This document shows positions 7,387-15,895 of a DNA stretch of 32,112 nucleotides, piece after piece. A program made the position numbers and the translations under genes. Where the stretch lies: contig CAMCUN010000044.1 of NCBI GenBank assembly GCA_945878995.1, forward strand, positions 1 to 32,112, in the 5' to 3' direction. The DNA is from Polaromonas sp. YR568 (lineage in GTDB: Bacteria > Pseudomonadota > Gammaproteobacteria > Burkholderiales > Burkholderiaceae_C). Each line of letters starts with the position of its first letter. Within the stretch, counting starts at the first letter, position 1. A model generated the notes under the pieces. That model ran no database searches. It was given only the letters and a program-made list of their open reading frames with translations, and was not told where the DNA came from.

Positions 7387-8691
7387 TTACGCGCAATGAA
7401 ACCGAATTGACATATGCGTTTTCAACAATAATTTGATGTTTGTTTTGTCTGCACCCGTGACAGCCAAACTGTAACTTGTAGGTTTTAACTTTCCAAGAAA
7501 TGATGTGAGCTCATTACTGACGAGTTGACTTTGTGTTACGGAGATATTGCCAACTTTTACTTGAGAAACACTGGTAATCTTGTCGTTAAGAGCAAGCAAA
7601 CCAGAAAGATTTTTTGAGATATTGATGCCGCTGTCAGCCACTGTGAGCTTGAATGCACCGTTTGATATATTGTTTATAAGCGCTTTGCCAGCAGTTACTT
7701 GCACGGCGCTCAGTGTGAGTGCTGGTGTTCCGTCATTAAATTTTAAACTGCTGATATTTTTTTGATTTGATGAAAGTGTTGCCCATGATTTATTGATCGC
7801 AGTTGAAGTATCTTCAATGCTGATTTTATAACTGCCATTGTTGATTTTTTTCAACGTTGGCAAACCTGCGGCGAAAGAAGCCGTGTTCATGGCAATGACT
7901 TCAGATGCATCGGTCTGGGTGATGGCAGAAACTTTAGCACCAATTTTGGTAATAGCAGCAATGTTGGTTTTGATGTTACCGGCTGTGTCAGTCAGGTTAA
8001 TCGTAAAACTGCCTTTATCAATTTTATTTAGAACGCCAGCAAACTGAACAGTACCAGCGTAAGAAAGAGCTAAGGCAGATTTAGAGGTCTGTGTGATAGC
8101 ACTTACCTTTGAGCCAAGCGCTGCAATATCCGCTAATTTTCCAGCAATGTTGGCGCTGGTATCACTTATCGATATTGCAACCACTTTGCTTCCGTAGCCG
8201 GCGATACTGTTCAAGTTGGCTGTGCGAACACCAGAAATGGCCACGACGAATTGATTGTTGTTAATTTTGTAAAGTAGGCCATCTGATGGCGTTGAAGTTA
8301 ACCCGGCAGAAAACTGTGCCTCATTGATGGCAAAAGCTTTGGCATCGGTTTGTTGAATTGCGCTGATTTTTGGGCTCATAGCCACTAGCCTGTCAAAGCC
8401 CTTGTTGATGTTGGCACCCGTGTCTGAAATTGTAAGTGAGCCTGCGCTTGCTGATGATCCTAGCGCAAGGGCCTGCGAGACCGTATAGGTGGTCATTGCG
8501 GATCTAGCAACACTTGCGTTGTAAAGGCTCAAAGCCTGTGTTGAGATCTGCGCCGAAGTAGATGAATTTGCCGCTGGTGTTGAAGATATGGTGGCATTAC
8601 CCACTCGCTTTACTGCACTTGACAAATCAAGCGCTGTGGACAGTTGGCTAGTGGTGCTGATAGCCGGCTTAACCACATGGGAAATTGCCAT
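7387..8691 (-). CDS. N-terminal repeat piece of the broken protease gene
   Basis: 434 codons from ATG 8691. After a Ser/Thr/Ala-rich start the protein is made of about seven degenerate units of roughly 45-50 residues, each with a strand such as GSFTINLTDTAGNI, a helix-like ALGSKVSAI segment and a turn TQTDA. Recurrent words are ISDTGANI, ISDTSANI, LTDTAGNI, VADSGINI and GSKVSAITQT. This repeat style is known to me from large exported or type I-secreted proteins of betaproteobacteria and magnetospirilla; a parallel beta fold is likely. The terminal ~12 residues come from the wrong frame after the presumed single-base loss. There is no Sec signal peptide, which fits type I export, but no transporter genes are in the window. 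Confidence 0.6.
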   Translation of the reverse strand: MAISHVVKPAISTTSQLSTALDLSSAVKRVGNATISSTPAANSSTSAQISTQALSLYNASVARSAMTTYTVSQALALGSSASAGSLTISDTGANINKGFDRLVAMSPKISAIQQTDAKAFAINEAQFSAGLTSTPSDGLLYKINNNQFVVAISGVRTANLNSIAGYGSKVVAISISDTSANIAGKLADIAALGSKVSAITQTSKSALALSYAGTVQFAGVLNKIDKGSFTINLTDTAGNIKTNIAAITKIGAKVSAITQTDASEVIAMNTASFAAGLPTLKKINNGSYKISIEDTSTAINKSWATLSSNQKNISSLKFNDGTPALTLSAVQVTAGKALINNISNGAFKLTVADSGINISKNLSGLLALNDKITSVSQVKVGNISVTQSQLVSNELTSFLGKLKPTSYSLAVTGADKTNIKLLLKTHMSIRFHCA

Positions 8692-9250
8692 AAACACATC
8701 CAATAAATTTTAACAACTAAGGTAATCGACACGAATTGATAAATCTTGACGCTCGATTACATATATTTTTGAAAATAATTTTTATCAGCGATTTTTGTAG
8801 ATTATTATTTGAAAAATTACGCTAAAGGCACAGCACTCGAGGGAGTTGCGCTGACGCACGACGGCCCATTGGTCATGATTGAATTGCGCAATGGGCACGA
8901 TGGTCCCAAAGATGTTTAACGACAATTACCTTGATCACCGCTGAAGATAGTTGACGCCGGGCATGTGCGCCGAAGGGCTGCGTAGCTGAACCCGCCGCAA
9001 AAAAACGTAGCTTATTTTTGTTGCCAAACTGCGCGCTGGGCAGCTGCGCCGTTCGGGCATGGACAGCAGGGGCTGCGCTCTGGCGCCAGCTGTGTCATGA
9101 ACATAGAACCTACCAGCGGCCGCTCATAGAAAACCTACAAAAACCGCTTGGAAAATCTATGACTTGTAGTAAACCCCGACCATACTACTAAAAACCAAAG
9201 AAAAAGCACCTAGAGTCGCCTCTAAGTGCTTGATTCTAAATGGGAATTTT
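8692..9250. other. Intergenic region, island right end
   Basis: 559 bp. The first ~120 bp are AT-rich and probably held the promoter of the protease gene. From about 8820 the DNA turns GC-rich, and a 36-codon plus-strand frame (TTG 8809 to stop 8919, ending in IELRNGHDGPKDV) reads like a gene fragment that I cannot identify. The stretch 8940-9190 shows no coding signal. The tRNA terminator and the proximal direct repeat begin at 9202. Confidence 0.5.
9201..9231 (-). terminator. Rho-independent terminator of tRNA-Val
   Basis: Stem 9204-9215 with 9220-9231 around the loop TCGC; 12 pairs on the minus strand, one of them a G-U wobble. A run of T follows on the minus strand (complement of 9205-9201). 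The distal copy at 878-907 has two changes that weaken the stem. Confidence 0.8.
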
Positions 9251-9294
9251 TGGTGGGCGATGCAAGTTTCGAACTTGCGACCCCTGCAGTGTGA
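9202..9294. repeat. Direct repeat, proximal attachment-site candidate inside tRNA-Val
   Basis: Pairs with 878-970 at 88 of 93 positions. It runs from the tRNA terminator through the tRNA 3' half and stops inside the 5' side of the anticodon arm; beyond 9294 the two copies share nothing. This is the copy that completes the functional tRNA. Confidence 0.85.
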
Positions 9295-9325
9295 ATGCAG
9301 TGCTCTACCCCTGAGCTAATCGCCC
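9251..9325 (-). tRNA. tRNA-Val (anticodon CAC)
   Basis: 75 nt including an encoded CCA. On the minus strand the acceptor stem GGGCGAT pairs with ATCGCCC; the D arm has GCTC-AGGGGTA-GAGC; the anticodon stem CTGCA/TGCAG encloses the loop TTCACAC with anticodon CAC (reads GUG); the T arm has GCAAG-TTCGAAA-CTTGC; discriminator A. All four arms pair fully. It lies 51 bp downstream of the dnaQ stop on the same strand. Confidence 0.97.
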
Positions 9326-9376
9326 TATGCTGAAAAGTGAGATTATAGCTGTTATTTGACCTTGATCTTCAAGGCT

Positions 9377-10099
9377 CTAGACAGGCAGTGGAGCTGCAGC
9401 TTGAATTTTTTTCCAAAGGGTCTGGCTGCGGCTGGCTTTGTCCAGGCCGTCGAGCAAGGCCTGGTGGGCGCCCAGCTCTTTGTCGTCGGCCCAGACCACG
9501 GGCAGCTCAAAGCCGCTCAGGTCCACGCTGGCAAAAGCGTTGGTGGCGCCTGGGCCTTCGTGCATGTCCATCACCAGGCTGTTTTGACCGCGCGTGAGGT
9601 TGATGTAGACCTCAGCCAGGAGCTCGGCATCGAGCAAGGCGCCGTGCAGGGTACGGCCTGAGTTGTCGACCTCCAGGCGGTCGCACAGGGCGTCCAGCGA
9701 GTTGCGCTTGCCGGGGAACATTTCTTTGGCCAGGGCCAGACTGTCGATGACGCCACCCACGATGGTTTTGAGCGGGGTCCGGCCTATGCGTTCTAGCTCT
9801 TTGTTGAGAAAACCCACGTCAAAGGCCGCGTTGTGGATGACCAGCTCGGCGCCTTCTAGGTAGGCCAGCAGGTCGTCTGCGATTTCGGCGAACTTGGGCT
9901 TGTCTTTGAGGAACTCGTTGCTGATGCCGTGCACCTTGAGCGCGTCTTCGTGGCTGTCGCGCTCGGGGTTGAGGTAATAGTGCTTGTGGCTGCCCGTGAG
10001 TTTTCGGGCCAGCAGCTCCACGCAACCGATCTCTATGATACGGTCGCCGGCTTCGGCCGACAGGCCTGTGGTTTCGGTGTCAAGAATGATCTGGCGCAT
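9377..10099 (-). CDS. dnaQ: DNA polymerase III epsilon subunit (proofreading exonuclease)
   Basis: 240 aa, usual length for beta-proteobacterial DnaQ. DEDDh 3'-5' exonuclease: Exo I DTETTG with Asp7 and Glu9, Exo II HNAAFDVGFLNKE with Asp94, Exo III LHGALLDAELLAEVY with His152 and Asp157. A short C-terminal tail would bind the polymerase alpha subunit. It removes mismatched bases at the replication fork as part of the polymerase core. ATG at 10099 places the first strand MRQIILDTETTGL exactly at the domain start. Its end lies close to the tRNA-Val gene on the same strand, with no obvious terminator between them. Confidence 0.95.
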   Translation of the reverse strand: MRQIILDTETTGLSAEAGDRIIEIGCVELLARKLTGSHKHYYLNPERDSHEDALKVHGISNEFLKDKPKFAEIADDLLAYLEGAELVIHNAAFDVGFLNKELERIGRTPLKTIVGGVIDSLALAKEMFPGKRNSLDALCDRLEVDNSGRTLHGALLDAELLAEVYINLTRGQNSLVMDMHEGPGATNAFASVDLSGFELPVVWADDKELGAHQALLDGLDKASRSQTLWKKIQAAAPLPV

Positions 10100-10144
10100 A
10101 AGTCAATTATGGCTGGCAGCGCTTGCTGACATACTGCGGCACCC

Positions 10145-10666
10145 ATGAAAAAGCACGTCGCCCTTACTCTCTTGTTGGTCACCACGCTCGGCGTGCTCAA
10201 TGCGCATGTGGATGTGCCCCGGGTGGACGGGCGAAGGTTTGTGCTGACCCAAGGCCAGCTCTACGACGCCATAGGCTGGGGCGAAGACCTTTGGACCCGC
10301 AGCACCCGCCGCTGCAGCCAGGTGCGGGCCTTGAGCAGCACCGAAGCTGTGTATGCCCAAGCCCTGGCGGCCATTCAAGCCTACAGCCCGCCCGACTCCC
10401 GCAGCGCTCGCTTGCGCCAGCTGCAACAAACCGGGGATTGGCTGCTGGCCGAGGTGGAGTTTGATGAACTCAGCCCTGCGGTGGTGGTGCTGCAGCTGCA
10501 GGGCGAGGGCGTGGTGGTGCTGCCCACTGCGATTTGGAGCGGGGACACACAACCCTGGCGCCCTGCCCCGCTGATCCGCAGGCACTTGCACACCCAGGCG
10601 CCGCTGATGCCCCAGCCCTTGCTGGACTGCTTGGACCCGCAGGTGGGCTTGTTCCAGCCCCGCTGA
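10145..10666 (+). CDS. Small exported protein, function unknown
   Basis: 173 aa. The N-terminus MKKHVALTLLLVTTLGVLNA is a clear Sec signal peptide with probable cleavage after LNA, leaving a ~153-aa periplasmic or secreted protein. There are two cysteines in the mature part (near residues 57 and 161), which might form a disulfide. No catalytic motif is visible. It is divergent from dnaQ, with 45 bp between the two starts. I do not recognise the family; likely a lineage-specific protein. Confidence 0.75.
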   Translation: MKKHVALTLLLVTTLGVLNAHVDVPRVDGRRFVLTQGQLYDAIGWGEDLWTRSTRRCSQVRALSSTEAVYAQALAAIQAYSPPDSRSARLRQLQQTGDWLLAEVEFDELSPAVVVLQLQGEGVVVLPTAIWSGDTQPWRPAPLIRRHLHTQAPLMPQPLLDCLDPQVGLFQPR

Positions 10667-10826
10667 ATCTTGGGGGCCGTCGCCAGAGTGACAAGGCTTG
10701 CAGCACCTGAGCGGCATGTCGGCCCACACTGCGGTGTTGGAAAAATTGTTGCGCCAGATCTGTTTTGCCGTCCCTGATTTTTGGGATGCAAGCGCCTTGA
10801 CTCACACCTGATAGAAAGCCCACGCC

Positions 10827-11684
10827 ATGTCCACTGCCCCCGTTTGGTTCATCACCGGTTGCTCCACAGGCCTGGGGCGTGAATTGGCGGTGGCGGCGCT
10901 GGAAGCGGGTGCGCGGGTGGTGGCCACGGCGCGCGATGCAGCCAGCTTGGCCCCCATTGGCCCATTGAGCGGCGTGCCTGCTGAGCGCTTGCTGGCCTTG
11001 GCGCTGGACGTGAACAACACCGAGCAGCGCGAGCACTGCGTGGCGCAGGCGCTAGAGACCTTCGGGCGCATTGATGTGCTGGTCAACAACGCGGGCTATG
11101 GCTACCAGGCCACCGCTGAGGAAGGCGACGAGGCCCAAATTCGCGCCTTGTTTGACACCGATGTGTTTTCTGTTTTTGCCCTCACCCGCCAGGTGCTGCC
11201 GCCGATGCGCGCGCAAGGTCAGGGGCACATCATCCACATAGGCTCGGTGGCTGGGCTGTTTGGCATGCCGGGCTCGGGCTATTACGCGGCGGCCAAGCAT
11301 GCGCTTGAAGGCTGGACCGACGCGCTGGCCGCTGAAATTGCGCCCCTGGGTTTGCACACCTGCTGCGTGGAGCCCGGCCCTCTGCGCACCGAGTTTGCAG
11401 GGCGTTCTTTGCGCCAAACGCCCACGGCCTTGCCGGCCTACGAGGCCACAGCCGGGGCCCGCCAAGTCGCCACGCGCCAGTCCAGCGGCCAGCAAGCGGG
11501 CGACCCCCGCCTGTGCGCGCAGCTCATCGTGCAGCTGACACACGACAAGCGCTTGCCCAGGCACCTGGTGTTGGGCCGCACGGTCTCTGGCATGGCCATC
11601 CAGCGTTTGTCGGCCACCGTGCAAGAGCTCAAAGACTGGCAGGCCATCAGCGATTCGGTGGACTTTGAAGCGAGCAAGCCATGA
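10827..11684 (+). CDS. Short-chain dehydrogenase/reductase
   Basis: 285 aa classical SDR. Cofactor motif TGCSTGLG (residues 10-17), NNAG (87-90), catalytic Ser140 and Y153-AAA-K157, followed by a PG segment (VEPGPLRTEF). The TATARD-like turn after strand 2 (VVATARD, Arg36) suggests NADP(H). Substrate unknown. The family reduces carbonyls or oxidises alcohols in the cytoplasm. Its stop overlaps the start of the GST-like gene (ATGA), indicating translational coupling and a shared role, perhaps in handling reactive carbonyl compounds. Annotation to a named SDR is not justified. Confidence 0.9.
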   Translation: MSTAPVWFITGCSTGLGRELAVAALEAGARVVATARDAASLAPIGPLSGVPAERLLALALDVNNTEQREHCVAQALETFGRIDVLVNNAGYGYQATAEEGDEAQIRALFDTDVFSVFALTRQVLPPMRAQGQGHIIHIGSVAGLFGMPGSGYYAAAKHALEGWTDALAAEIAPLGLHTCCVEPGPLRTEFAGRSLRQTPTALPAYEATAGARQVATRQSSGQQAGDPRLCAQLIVQLTHDKRLPRHLVLGRTVSGMAIQRLSATVQELKDWQAISDSVDFEASKP

Positions 11685-12637
11685 TGCAGCCCCCTCCCAT
11701 GGCCGACAGGCCGGCCCCGCGCGAGTTGATTCTTCACCACTTTGAGCTCTCGCCATTTGCCGAAAAAATCAGGCTGATGCTGGGCTGCAAGGCCGCGCGG
11801 TGGCGCTCGGTGCACATTCCCATGCTGATGCCCAAGCCCGACGTGCTGGCGCTCACCGGGGGCTACAGGCGCACGCCGCTGCTGCAAATAGGCGCCGACG
11901 TGTGGTGCGACAGCGCACTGATTGCGCGCGTGCTGGACCGCGAGTTGGGCGGCGCCAGCCTGTTTCCGGCCACGCAGCCCTTGGCAGCGGTGCTGGCGCA
12001 GTGGGCAGACTGGACCTTGTTTTGGAGCGTGATTGACTTTGCCTCGCAGCCAGCTTGCCTGGCGCACCGCTTTGGCCACCTCACAGACGAGCAGCGGCTG
12101 GCCATTGCCGCCGACCGCAACCCTTTTCGGGCCAGCGTGCCCAAGCTCACGCCCAACGACGCGGGCGCCTGCCTGGCGCAGTACCTGCAAAGCCTGGAGA
12201 GCCAACTGGCCAGCGGCCATGAATGTGTGTGCGGCGACCTGTCGATTGCCGACTTCAGCATGGCCCATGTGCTCTGGCACTTGCGCCGGGCAGGCCCGCC
12301 GGCTGAACTCTTGCTGGCGCCTTTTAGGCGGGTGTTGAAGTGGCACGACCGCATGCTGGCCTTTGGCCATGGCCAAGCACAAGCGATGTCTTCAGAGCAG
12401 GCGCTACAAACAGCTGCTCAAGCGATGGGCCACGAGGCCTGCAGCGTCACGCCCGAGCCGGGACTGACGCAGGGCCAAACGGTGAGCGTGGCGGCCGTTG
12501 ACTACGGCCACGAGGCGAGCTGGGGTGAGTTGGTGGGGCTGAACGCGCTGGAGGTGGTGATCGCCCGCAGCGACGTGCGGGCTGGCCGGGTGCATGTGCA
12601 CTTTCCCCGCGTGGGCTTTCGCATCACGCCGGCCTGA
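11681..12637 (+). CDS. Glutathione S-transferase family protein
   Basis: 318 aa, longer than a typical ~200-230 aa bacterial GST. Residues ~16-90 form the thioredoxin-like N-domain: LILHHFELSPFAEKIRLML with the Ser of LSPF in the position of the catalytic Ser/Cys, YRRTPLL with the cis-Pro, and CDSALI with the glutathione-binding Asp-Ser. A helical C-domain follows (about 100-235). The last ~80 residues form an extra region (GLTQGQTVSVAAVDYGHEAS) that resembles a small beta module and is unusual. It overlaps the SDR gene by four bases. ATG at 11681 or the adjacent ATG at 11684 could be used. Confidence 0.85.
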   Translation: MMQPPPMADRPAPRELILHHFELSPFAEKIRLMLGCKAARWRSVHIPMLMPKPDVLALTGGYRRTPLLQIGADVWCDSALIARVLDRELGGASLFPATQPLAAVLAQWADWTLFWSVIDFASQPACLAHRFGHLTDEQRLAIAADRNPFRASVPKLTPNDAGACLAQYLQSLESQLASGHECVCGDLSIADFSMAHVLWHLRRAGPPAELLLAPFRRVLKWHDRMLAFGHGQAQAMSSEQALQTAAQAMGHEACSVTPEPGLTQGQTVSVAAVDYGHEASWGELVGLNALEVVIARSDVRAGRVHVHFPRVGFRITPA

Positions 12638-12664
12638 GCGGCCGGCCTGCCCAAAGGCAGGCGC

Positions 12665-13003
12665 TCAGTGGTTTTCTTTGGCGTGGTTGATGGAGTACTT
12701 GGGGATTTCCACGGTCACGTCTTGCTGGGCCAAGATGGCCTGGCAGCTCAGGCGCGATTGCGGCTCCAGGCCCCAGGCGCGGTCCAGCATGTCTTCTTCG
12801 TTTTCATCGGGCTCATTCAGCGAGCTCAAGCCTTCACGCACCACCACATGGCAGGTGGTGCAAGCGCAGCTCATGTCGCAGGCGTGCTCGATCTTGATGT
12901 CGTGGTCCAGCATGGCTTCGCAAATGCTGGTGCCAGAAGGCGCGCTGATGCTGATGCCCTGCGGGCAGTACTCGGGATGGGGCAAGATCTTGATGATGGG
13001 CAT
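12665..13003 (-). CDS. fdx: ISC-type [2Fe-2S] ferredoxin
   Basis: 112 aa, usual size. The ligand pattern Cys42-x5-Cys48-x2-Cys51 plus Cys87 matches that of E. coli Fdx; an additional Cys46 lies in the same loop (CDMSCACTTC). The acidic EPDENEEDMLDRA segment is the partner-binding surface of adrenodoxin-like ferredoxins. It delivers electrons to IscS/IscU during cluster assembly. It is the last gene of the isc operon here, 8 bp after hscA; no iscX follows. Confidence 0.95.
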   Translation of the reverse strand: MPIIKILPHPEYCPQGISISAPSGTSICEAMLDHDIKIEHACDMSCACTTCHVVVREGLSSLNEPDENEEDMLDRAWGLEPQSRLSCQAILAQQDVTVEIPKYSINHAKENH

Positions 13004-13011
13004 GATGGGGT

Positions 13012-14874
13012 TCAGATCGTGGCGATATTTTTGCCAGCCAGGGCCTGCTGAATGCCCTTGTTCATGCGCATGGCGGCAAAGGCTTCGGTGCCGTGGGCCA
13101 GCGCCTGTGTGGCCGCTTCTAGGGTGGCAGCGTCTGCGCTTTGATCGGCTTGACGGGTGTGGTGCAAGGCCGCCATCAAGGCGCTGATGTGTTGCAGCTC
13201 ATCCGGGGTGAGCAAGTCGCTGTCGAGGTCCAGGGCGCTTTGCGTGGCCAGCAGCATGCGGTCGGCATCGACCCGCGCCTCGGCCAAGGCCCGGGCCTGC
13301 ATGTCTTGCTGGGCGGTTGAAAAGCTGTCTTGCAGCATGCGAGCAATTTCTTCATCGGCCAGTCCATAAGAGGGCTTGACGTCGATGTGCGCCTCCACGC
13401 CGCTGCCCTGCTCGCGCGCGGCGACGGTGAGCAGGCCGTCGGCATCGACGGTAAAAGTCACGCGGATGCGGGCGGCACCAGCGGCCATGGGCGGGATGCC
13501 GCGCAGCTCAAAGCGCGCCAAACTCCGGCAGTCGGCCACCAGGTCGCGCTCGCCTTGCACCACATGCAGGGCCAAGGCGGTTTGCCCATCTTTGTAGGTG
13601 GTGAAGTCCTGCGCCATGGCGGTCGGGATGGTCTGGTTGCGAGGCACGATGCGCTCGACCAGGCCGCCCATGGTTTCAATGCCCAGGGACAGCGGAATCA
13701 CGTCGAGCAGCAGCAGCTCTTCCCCGCCGCGGTTGCCCACCAGTTGGTTGGCCGACAGGGCCGCGCCCAGGGCCACCACTTCATCAGGGTTGAGATTGGT
13801 CAGGGGCTCCTGGCCAAAAAACTCGCGCACCGCGCCAAGCACCAGCGGCATGCGGGTGGAGCCACCCACCATGACCACGCCTTGAATATCGCCCTTGTCC
13901 AGCCGCGCATCGCGCAGCACGCGGCGCACGGCAGCCAGGGTTTTGGCTGTCAAGGCGGCGCTGACATGCGCCAAGGTGGCGCGGTCCAGGCGAGTTTTGA
14001 TTTCAACGCCGTCCAGGCTCAAGGTCAGATCCACGCTGTCCTGGCTGCTCAAAGCTTCTTTGGCCTGGCGCGCCTGCCTGAGCAGTTCTGCACGGGCCGA
14101 GGGGCTCAAGCTTTGCGGGGCGCCGGCTTGGCCGAGCAGGCAGTCGGCCACGGCCCGGTCGTAGTCGTCACCGCCCAAGGCGGAGTCGCCGCCCGTGGCC
14201 ACCACCTCGAACACGCCGCGCGTGAGCCTCAGGATAGAAATGTCAAAGGTGCCGCCGCCCAGGTCGTAGACCGCAAACACGCCTTCGCTTTGGTGGTCAA
14301 GGCCATAGGCAATGGCCGCGGCCGTGGGCTCGTTGATCAAGCGCAACACGTTCAGACCGGCCAGGGTGGCCGCGTCTTTGGTGGCTTGGCGCTGGGCCTC
14401 GTCAAAGTAGGCGGGCACGGTGATGACGGCGCCGTCAATGTCGGCATTGAAGCTGTCTTCGGCCCGGTAACGCAAGGTGGCCAAGATCTCGGCGCTGACC
14501 TCGACCGGGCTTTTATCACCCGCACGGGTGCGCACTGCCACCATGCCGGGTTGGTCCACCAAGTCATAAGGCAATTCGACCTGCACATCGGCCAAACCAC
14601 GGCCCATGAGGCGCTTGACCGAGGCAATGGTGTTGAGCGGGTCTTGCACTTGTGCGGCCAACGCGTCAAAGCCAATTTGGCGGCCGCCGCCTTCCATGTA
14701 GCGCACCACGCTGGGCAGGATCACGCGGCCTTGCTCGTCGGGCAGGCATTCGGCCACGCCATGGCGCACTGCTGCCACTAAAGAGTGCGTGGTGCCGAGG
14801 TCTATGCCAACGCCAATGCGCCGCTGGTGCGGGTCTGGGGTTTGGCCGGGCTCGGAGATTTGTAAAAGTGCCAT
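13012..14874 (-). CDS. hscA: Fe-S assembly chaperone HscA (Hsp70 family)
   Basis: 620 aa from ATG 14874, matching the ~616-620 aa of known HscA; an upstream in-frame ATG at 14907 would add an odd 11 residues. N-terminal ATPase: [16 protein letters not shown], then the second phosphate motif [14 protein letters not shown] and the adenosine motif [14 protein letters not shown]. The C-terminal substrate domain follows (about 390-620). HscA binds the LPPVK peptide of IscU and, with HscB, drives cluster transfer. It starts 98 bp after the hscB stop. Confidence 0.95.
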   Translation of the reverse strand: MALLQISEPGQTPDPHQRRIGVGIDLGTTHSLVAAVRHGVAECLPDEQGRVILPSVVRYMEGGGRQIGFDALAAQVQDPLNTIASVKRLMGRGLADVQVELPYDLVDQPGMVAVRTRAGDKSPVEVSAEILATLRYRAEDSFNADIDGAVITVPAYFDEAQRQATKDAATLAGLNVLRLINEPTAAAIAYGLDHQSEGVFAVYDLGGGTFDISILRLTRGVFEVVATGGDSALGGDDYDRAVADCLLGQAGAPQSLSPSARAELLRQARQAKEALSSQDSVDLTLSLDGVEIKTRLDRATLAHVSAALTAKTLAAVRRVLRDARLDKGDIQGVVMVGGSTRMPLVLGAVREFFGQEPLTNLNPDEVVALGAALSANQLVGNRGGEELLLLDVIPLSLGIETMGGLVERIVPRNQTIPTAMAQDFTTYKDGQTALALHVVQGERDLVADCRSLARFELRGIPPMAAGAARIRVTFTVDADGLLTVAAREQGSGVEAHIDVKPSYGLADEEIARMLQDSFSTAQQDMQARALAEARVDADRMLLATQSALDLDSDLLTPDELQHISALMAALHHTRQADQSADAATLEAATQALAHGTEAFAAMRMNKGIQQALAGKNIATI

Positions 14875-14972
14875 GCGGTGAGGAATAAATCTGCGCCATC
14901 CGCTCATGCGGCGGCAGGACTAAAACGAGAGGGCTTCTGACGGGCTGACATGGGCCACTGGGGCCCACGGGC

Positions 14973-15491
14973 TCAGGCTGAGATGCGGTCTAAGCGCTCC
15001 TCCACCTCGTGGGCAAAGCGCTCCACAAACATCAGGCGGCGCACCACTTGGGCGGCGGCCACGGGGTCAAGTTGCACGTCAAGCAACTGCGCCAAGTCTG
15101 CCAAGGCGGCACTGCGTGCGCTTGAGGTGTCTTCAAGCAGTGTCTCCAGCGCTTGAGCGGTGTCGGCCTCTTCCAGGGATTCGCGCCACGCCATTTGCTG
15201 CATTAAAAAGTCAGCCGGCATGGCGGTGTTGTCGTGGGCCCGAATGGGTGCACCGGAGAGTTCACACAGGTAGGACGCGCGCTTGAGCGGGTCTTTGAGG
15301 CGCTGATAAGCCTCGTTGATGCGCACCGACCACTGCATGGCCACGCGCTGGGCGGCAGCGCCTTCGGCGGCAAAACGGTCGGGGTGGGCTTGCTTTTGCA
15401 GCGCTTTCCAGCGCAGGTCAATGTCAGCGCGGTCTTGCGCAAAGCGGACCGGCAGCTCGAACAACTCGAAATCGGTGGATTGAAGCTTCAT
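14973..15491 (-). CDS. hscB: Co-chaperone HscB (J-domain)
   Basis: 172 aa from ATG 15491; the longer frame from 15539 would add 16 residues without family support. N-terminal J domain with His36-Pro-Asp38, which stimulates the HscA ATPase, then a three-helix C-domain that binds IscU (about 85-172). The length is practically that of E. coli HscB. Located between iscA and hscA as in the standard isc operon. Confidence 0.95.
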   Translation of the reverse strand: MKLQSTDFELFELPVRFAQDRADIDLRWKALQKQAHPDRFAAEGAAAQRVAMQWSVRINEAYQRLKDPLKRASYLCELSGAPIRAHDNTAMPADFLMQQMAWRESLEEADTAQALETLLEDTSSARSAALADLAQLLDVQLDPVAAAQVVRRLMFVERFAHEVEERLDRISA

Positions 15492-15514
15492 CACGCACAC
15501 AGCCGCCGCCGGGT

Positions 15515-15838
15515 TCAGACCCGAAAGCTCTCGCCACAACCGCAGCGGTCGCGCTCGTTGGGGTTGCTGAATTTGAAGCCCTCGTTCAAGCCCTCGCGCA
15601 CAAAGTCAAGCTGTGTGCCGTCGATGTAGGCCATGCTTTTGGGGTCCACCAGCACCTTCACGCCGTTGTCCTCAAACACCACGTCCTCGGGGGCGGAATC
15701 GTCGGCGTACTCTAGCTTGTAGGCCAAGCCAGAGCAGCCCGTGGTCCTGACACCCAGGCGAATACCTATGCCTTTGCCACGCTTGGCAATGTAGCGGCTG
15801 ACATGGCGGGCGGCGGCATCGGTCAGGGTCACAGACAT
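15515..15838 (-). CDS. iscA: Fe-S cluster assembly A-type protein IscA
   Basis: 107 aa. The three ligand cysteines are at positions 35 (TTGCSG), 99 and 101 (CGCGESF), as in E. coli IscA. A-type carriers accept iron or clusters and pass them to [4Fe-4S] targets. The gene starts 57 bp after iscU and its stop is 23 bp before the hscB start. Confidence 0.96.
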   Translation of the reverse strand: MSVTLTDAAARHVSRYIAKRGKGIGIRLGVRTTGCSGLAYKLEYADDSAPEDVVFEDNGVKVLVDPKSMAYIDGTQLDFVREGLNEGFKFSNPNERDRCGCGESFRV

Positions 15839-15895
15839 GGGGGGTGGTCCATCAAACTCAACAAGGGTGGGGCATCAAACAAGTTCAAACCAAGA

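Larger units (their letters stand above)
5591..8691 (-). pseudogene. Broken serralysin-like protease with N-terminal beta-strand repeats
   Basis: Three adjacent minus-strand pieces read as one former gene of about 1,030 codons. Piece 1 (8691-7387) holds the repeats; its frame ends after LLLKTHMSIRFHCA. The -1 frame continues the same repeat style (ENAYVNSVSLRVNDG, then the 7396-7112 piece), so one base appears lost near 7415-7435. Piece 2 ends at TAG 7114-7112, and the very same frame continues without another stop as piece 3 (7096-5591), the M10B metalloprotease domain. No ribosome-binding site precedes the restart at 7096. ATG 8691 is preferred over TTG 8703. Family knowledge: such proteins leave the cell by type I secretion. 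Either the gene is decayed, or it contains sequencing errors or recoding; one frameshift plus one stop make decay the simplest reading. Confidence 0.65.
971..9201. mobile_element. Probable genomic island inserted at tRNA-Val
   Basis: About 8.2 kb bounded by the two 93-bp direct repeats. The content fits foreign DNA: long AT-rich stretches, unusual cargo (putative ADP-ribosyltransferase toxin, serralysin-like protease, amidotransferase), one GC-rich gene joined abruptly, and decayed genes. No integrase, transposase or relaxase is recognisable inside or beside it, so it is either a remnant, a non-autonomous element mobilised in trans, or several events at one hot spot. The repeats are seen directly; the mobility is inferred from their relation to the tRNA 3' end. 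Confidence 0.7.

Noticed and set aside
7415..7440. Programmed -1 frameshift in the protease gene
   Set aside because: No canonical X-XXY-YYZ slippery heptamer in the correct frame and no following pseudoknot seen; a single-base loss plus the additional stop is simpler.
13330..14781. 483-codon plus-strand open frame opposite hscA
   Set aside because: Shadow frame in a GC-rich gene; His/Gln/Gly-rich, no motif, and hscA on the other strand is certain.
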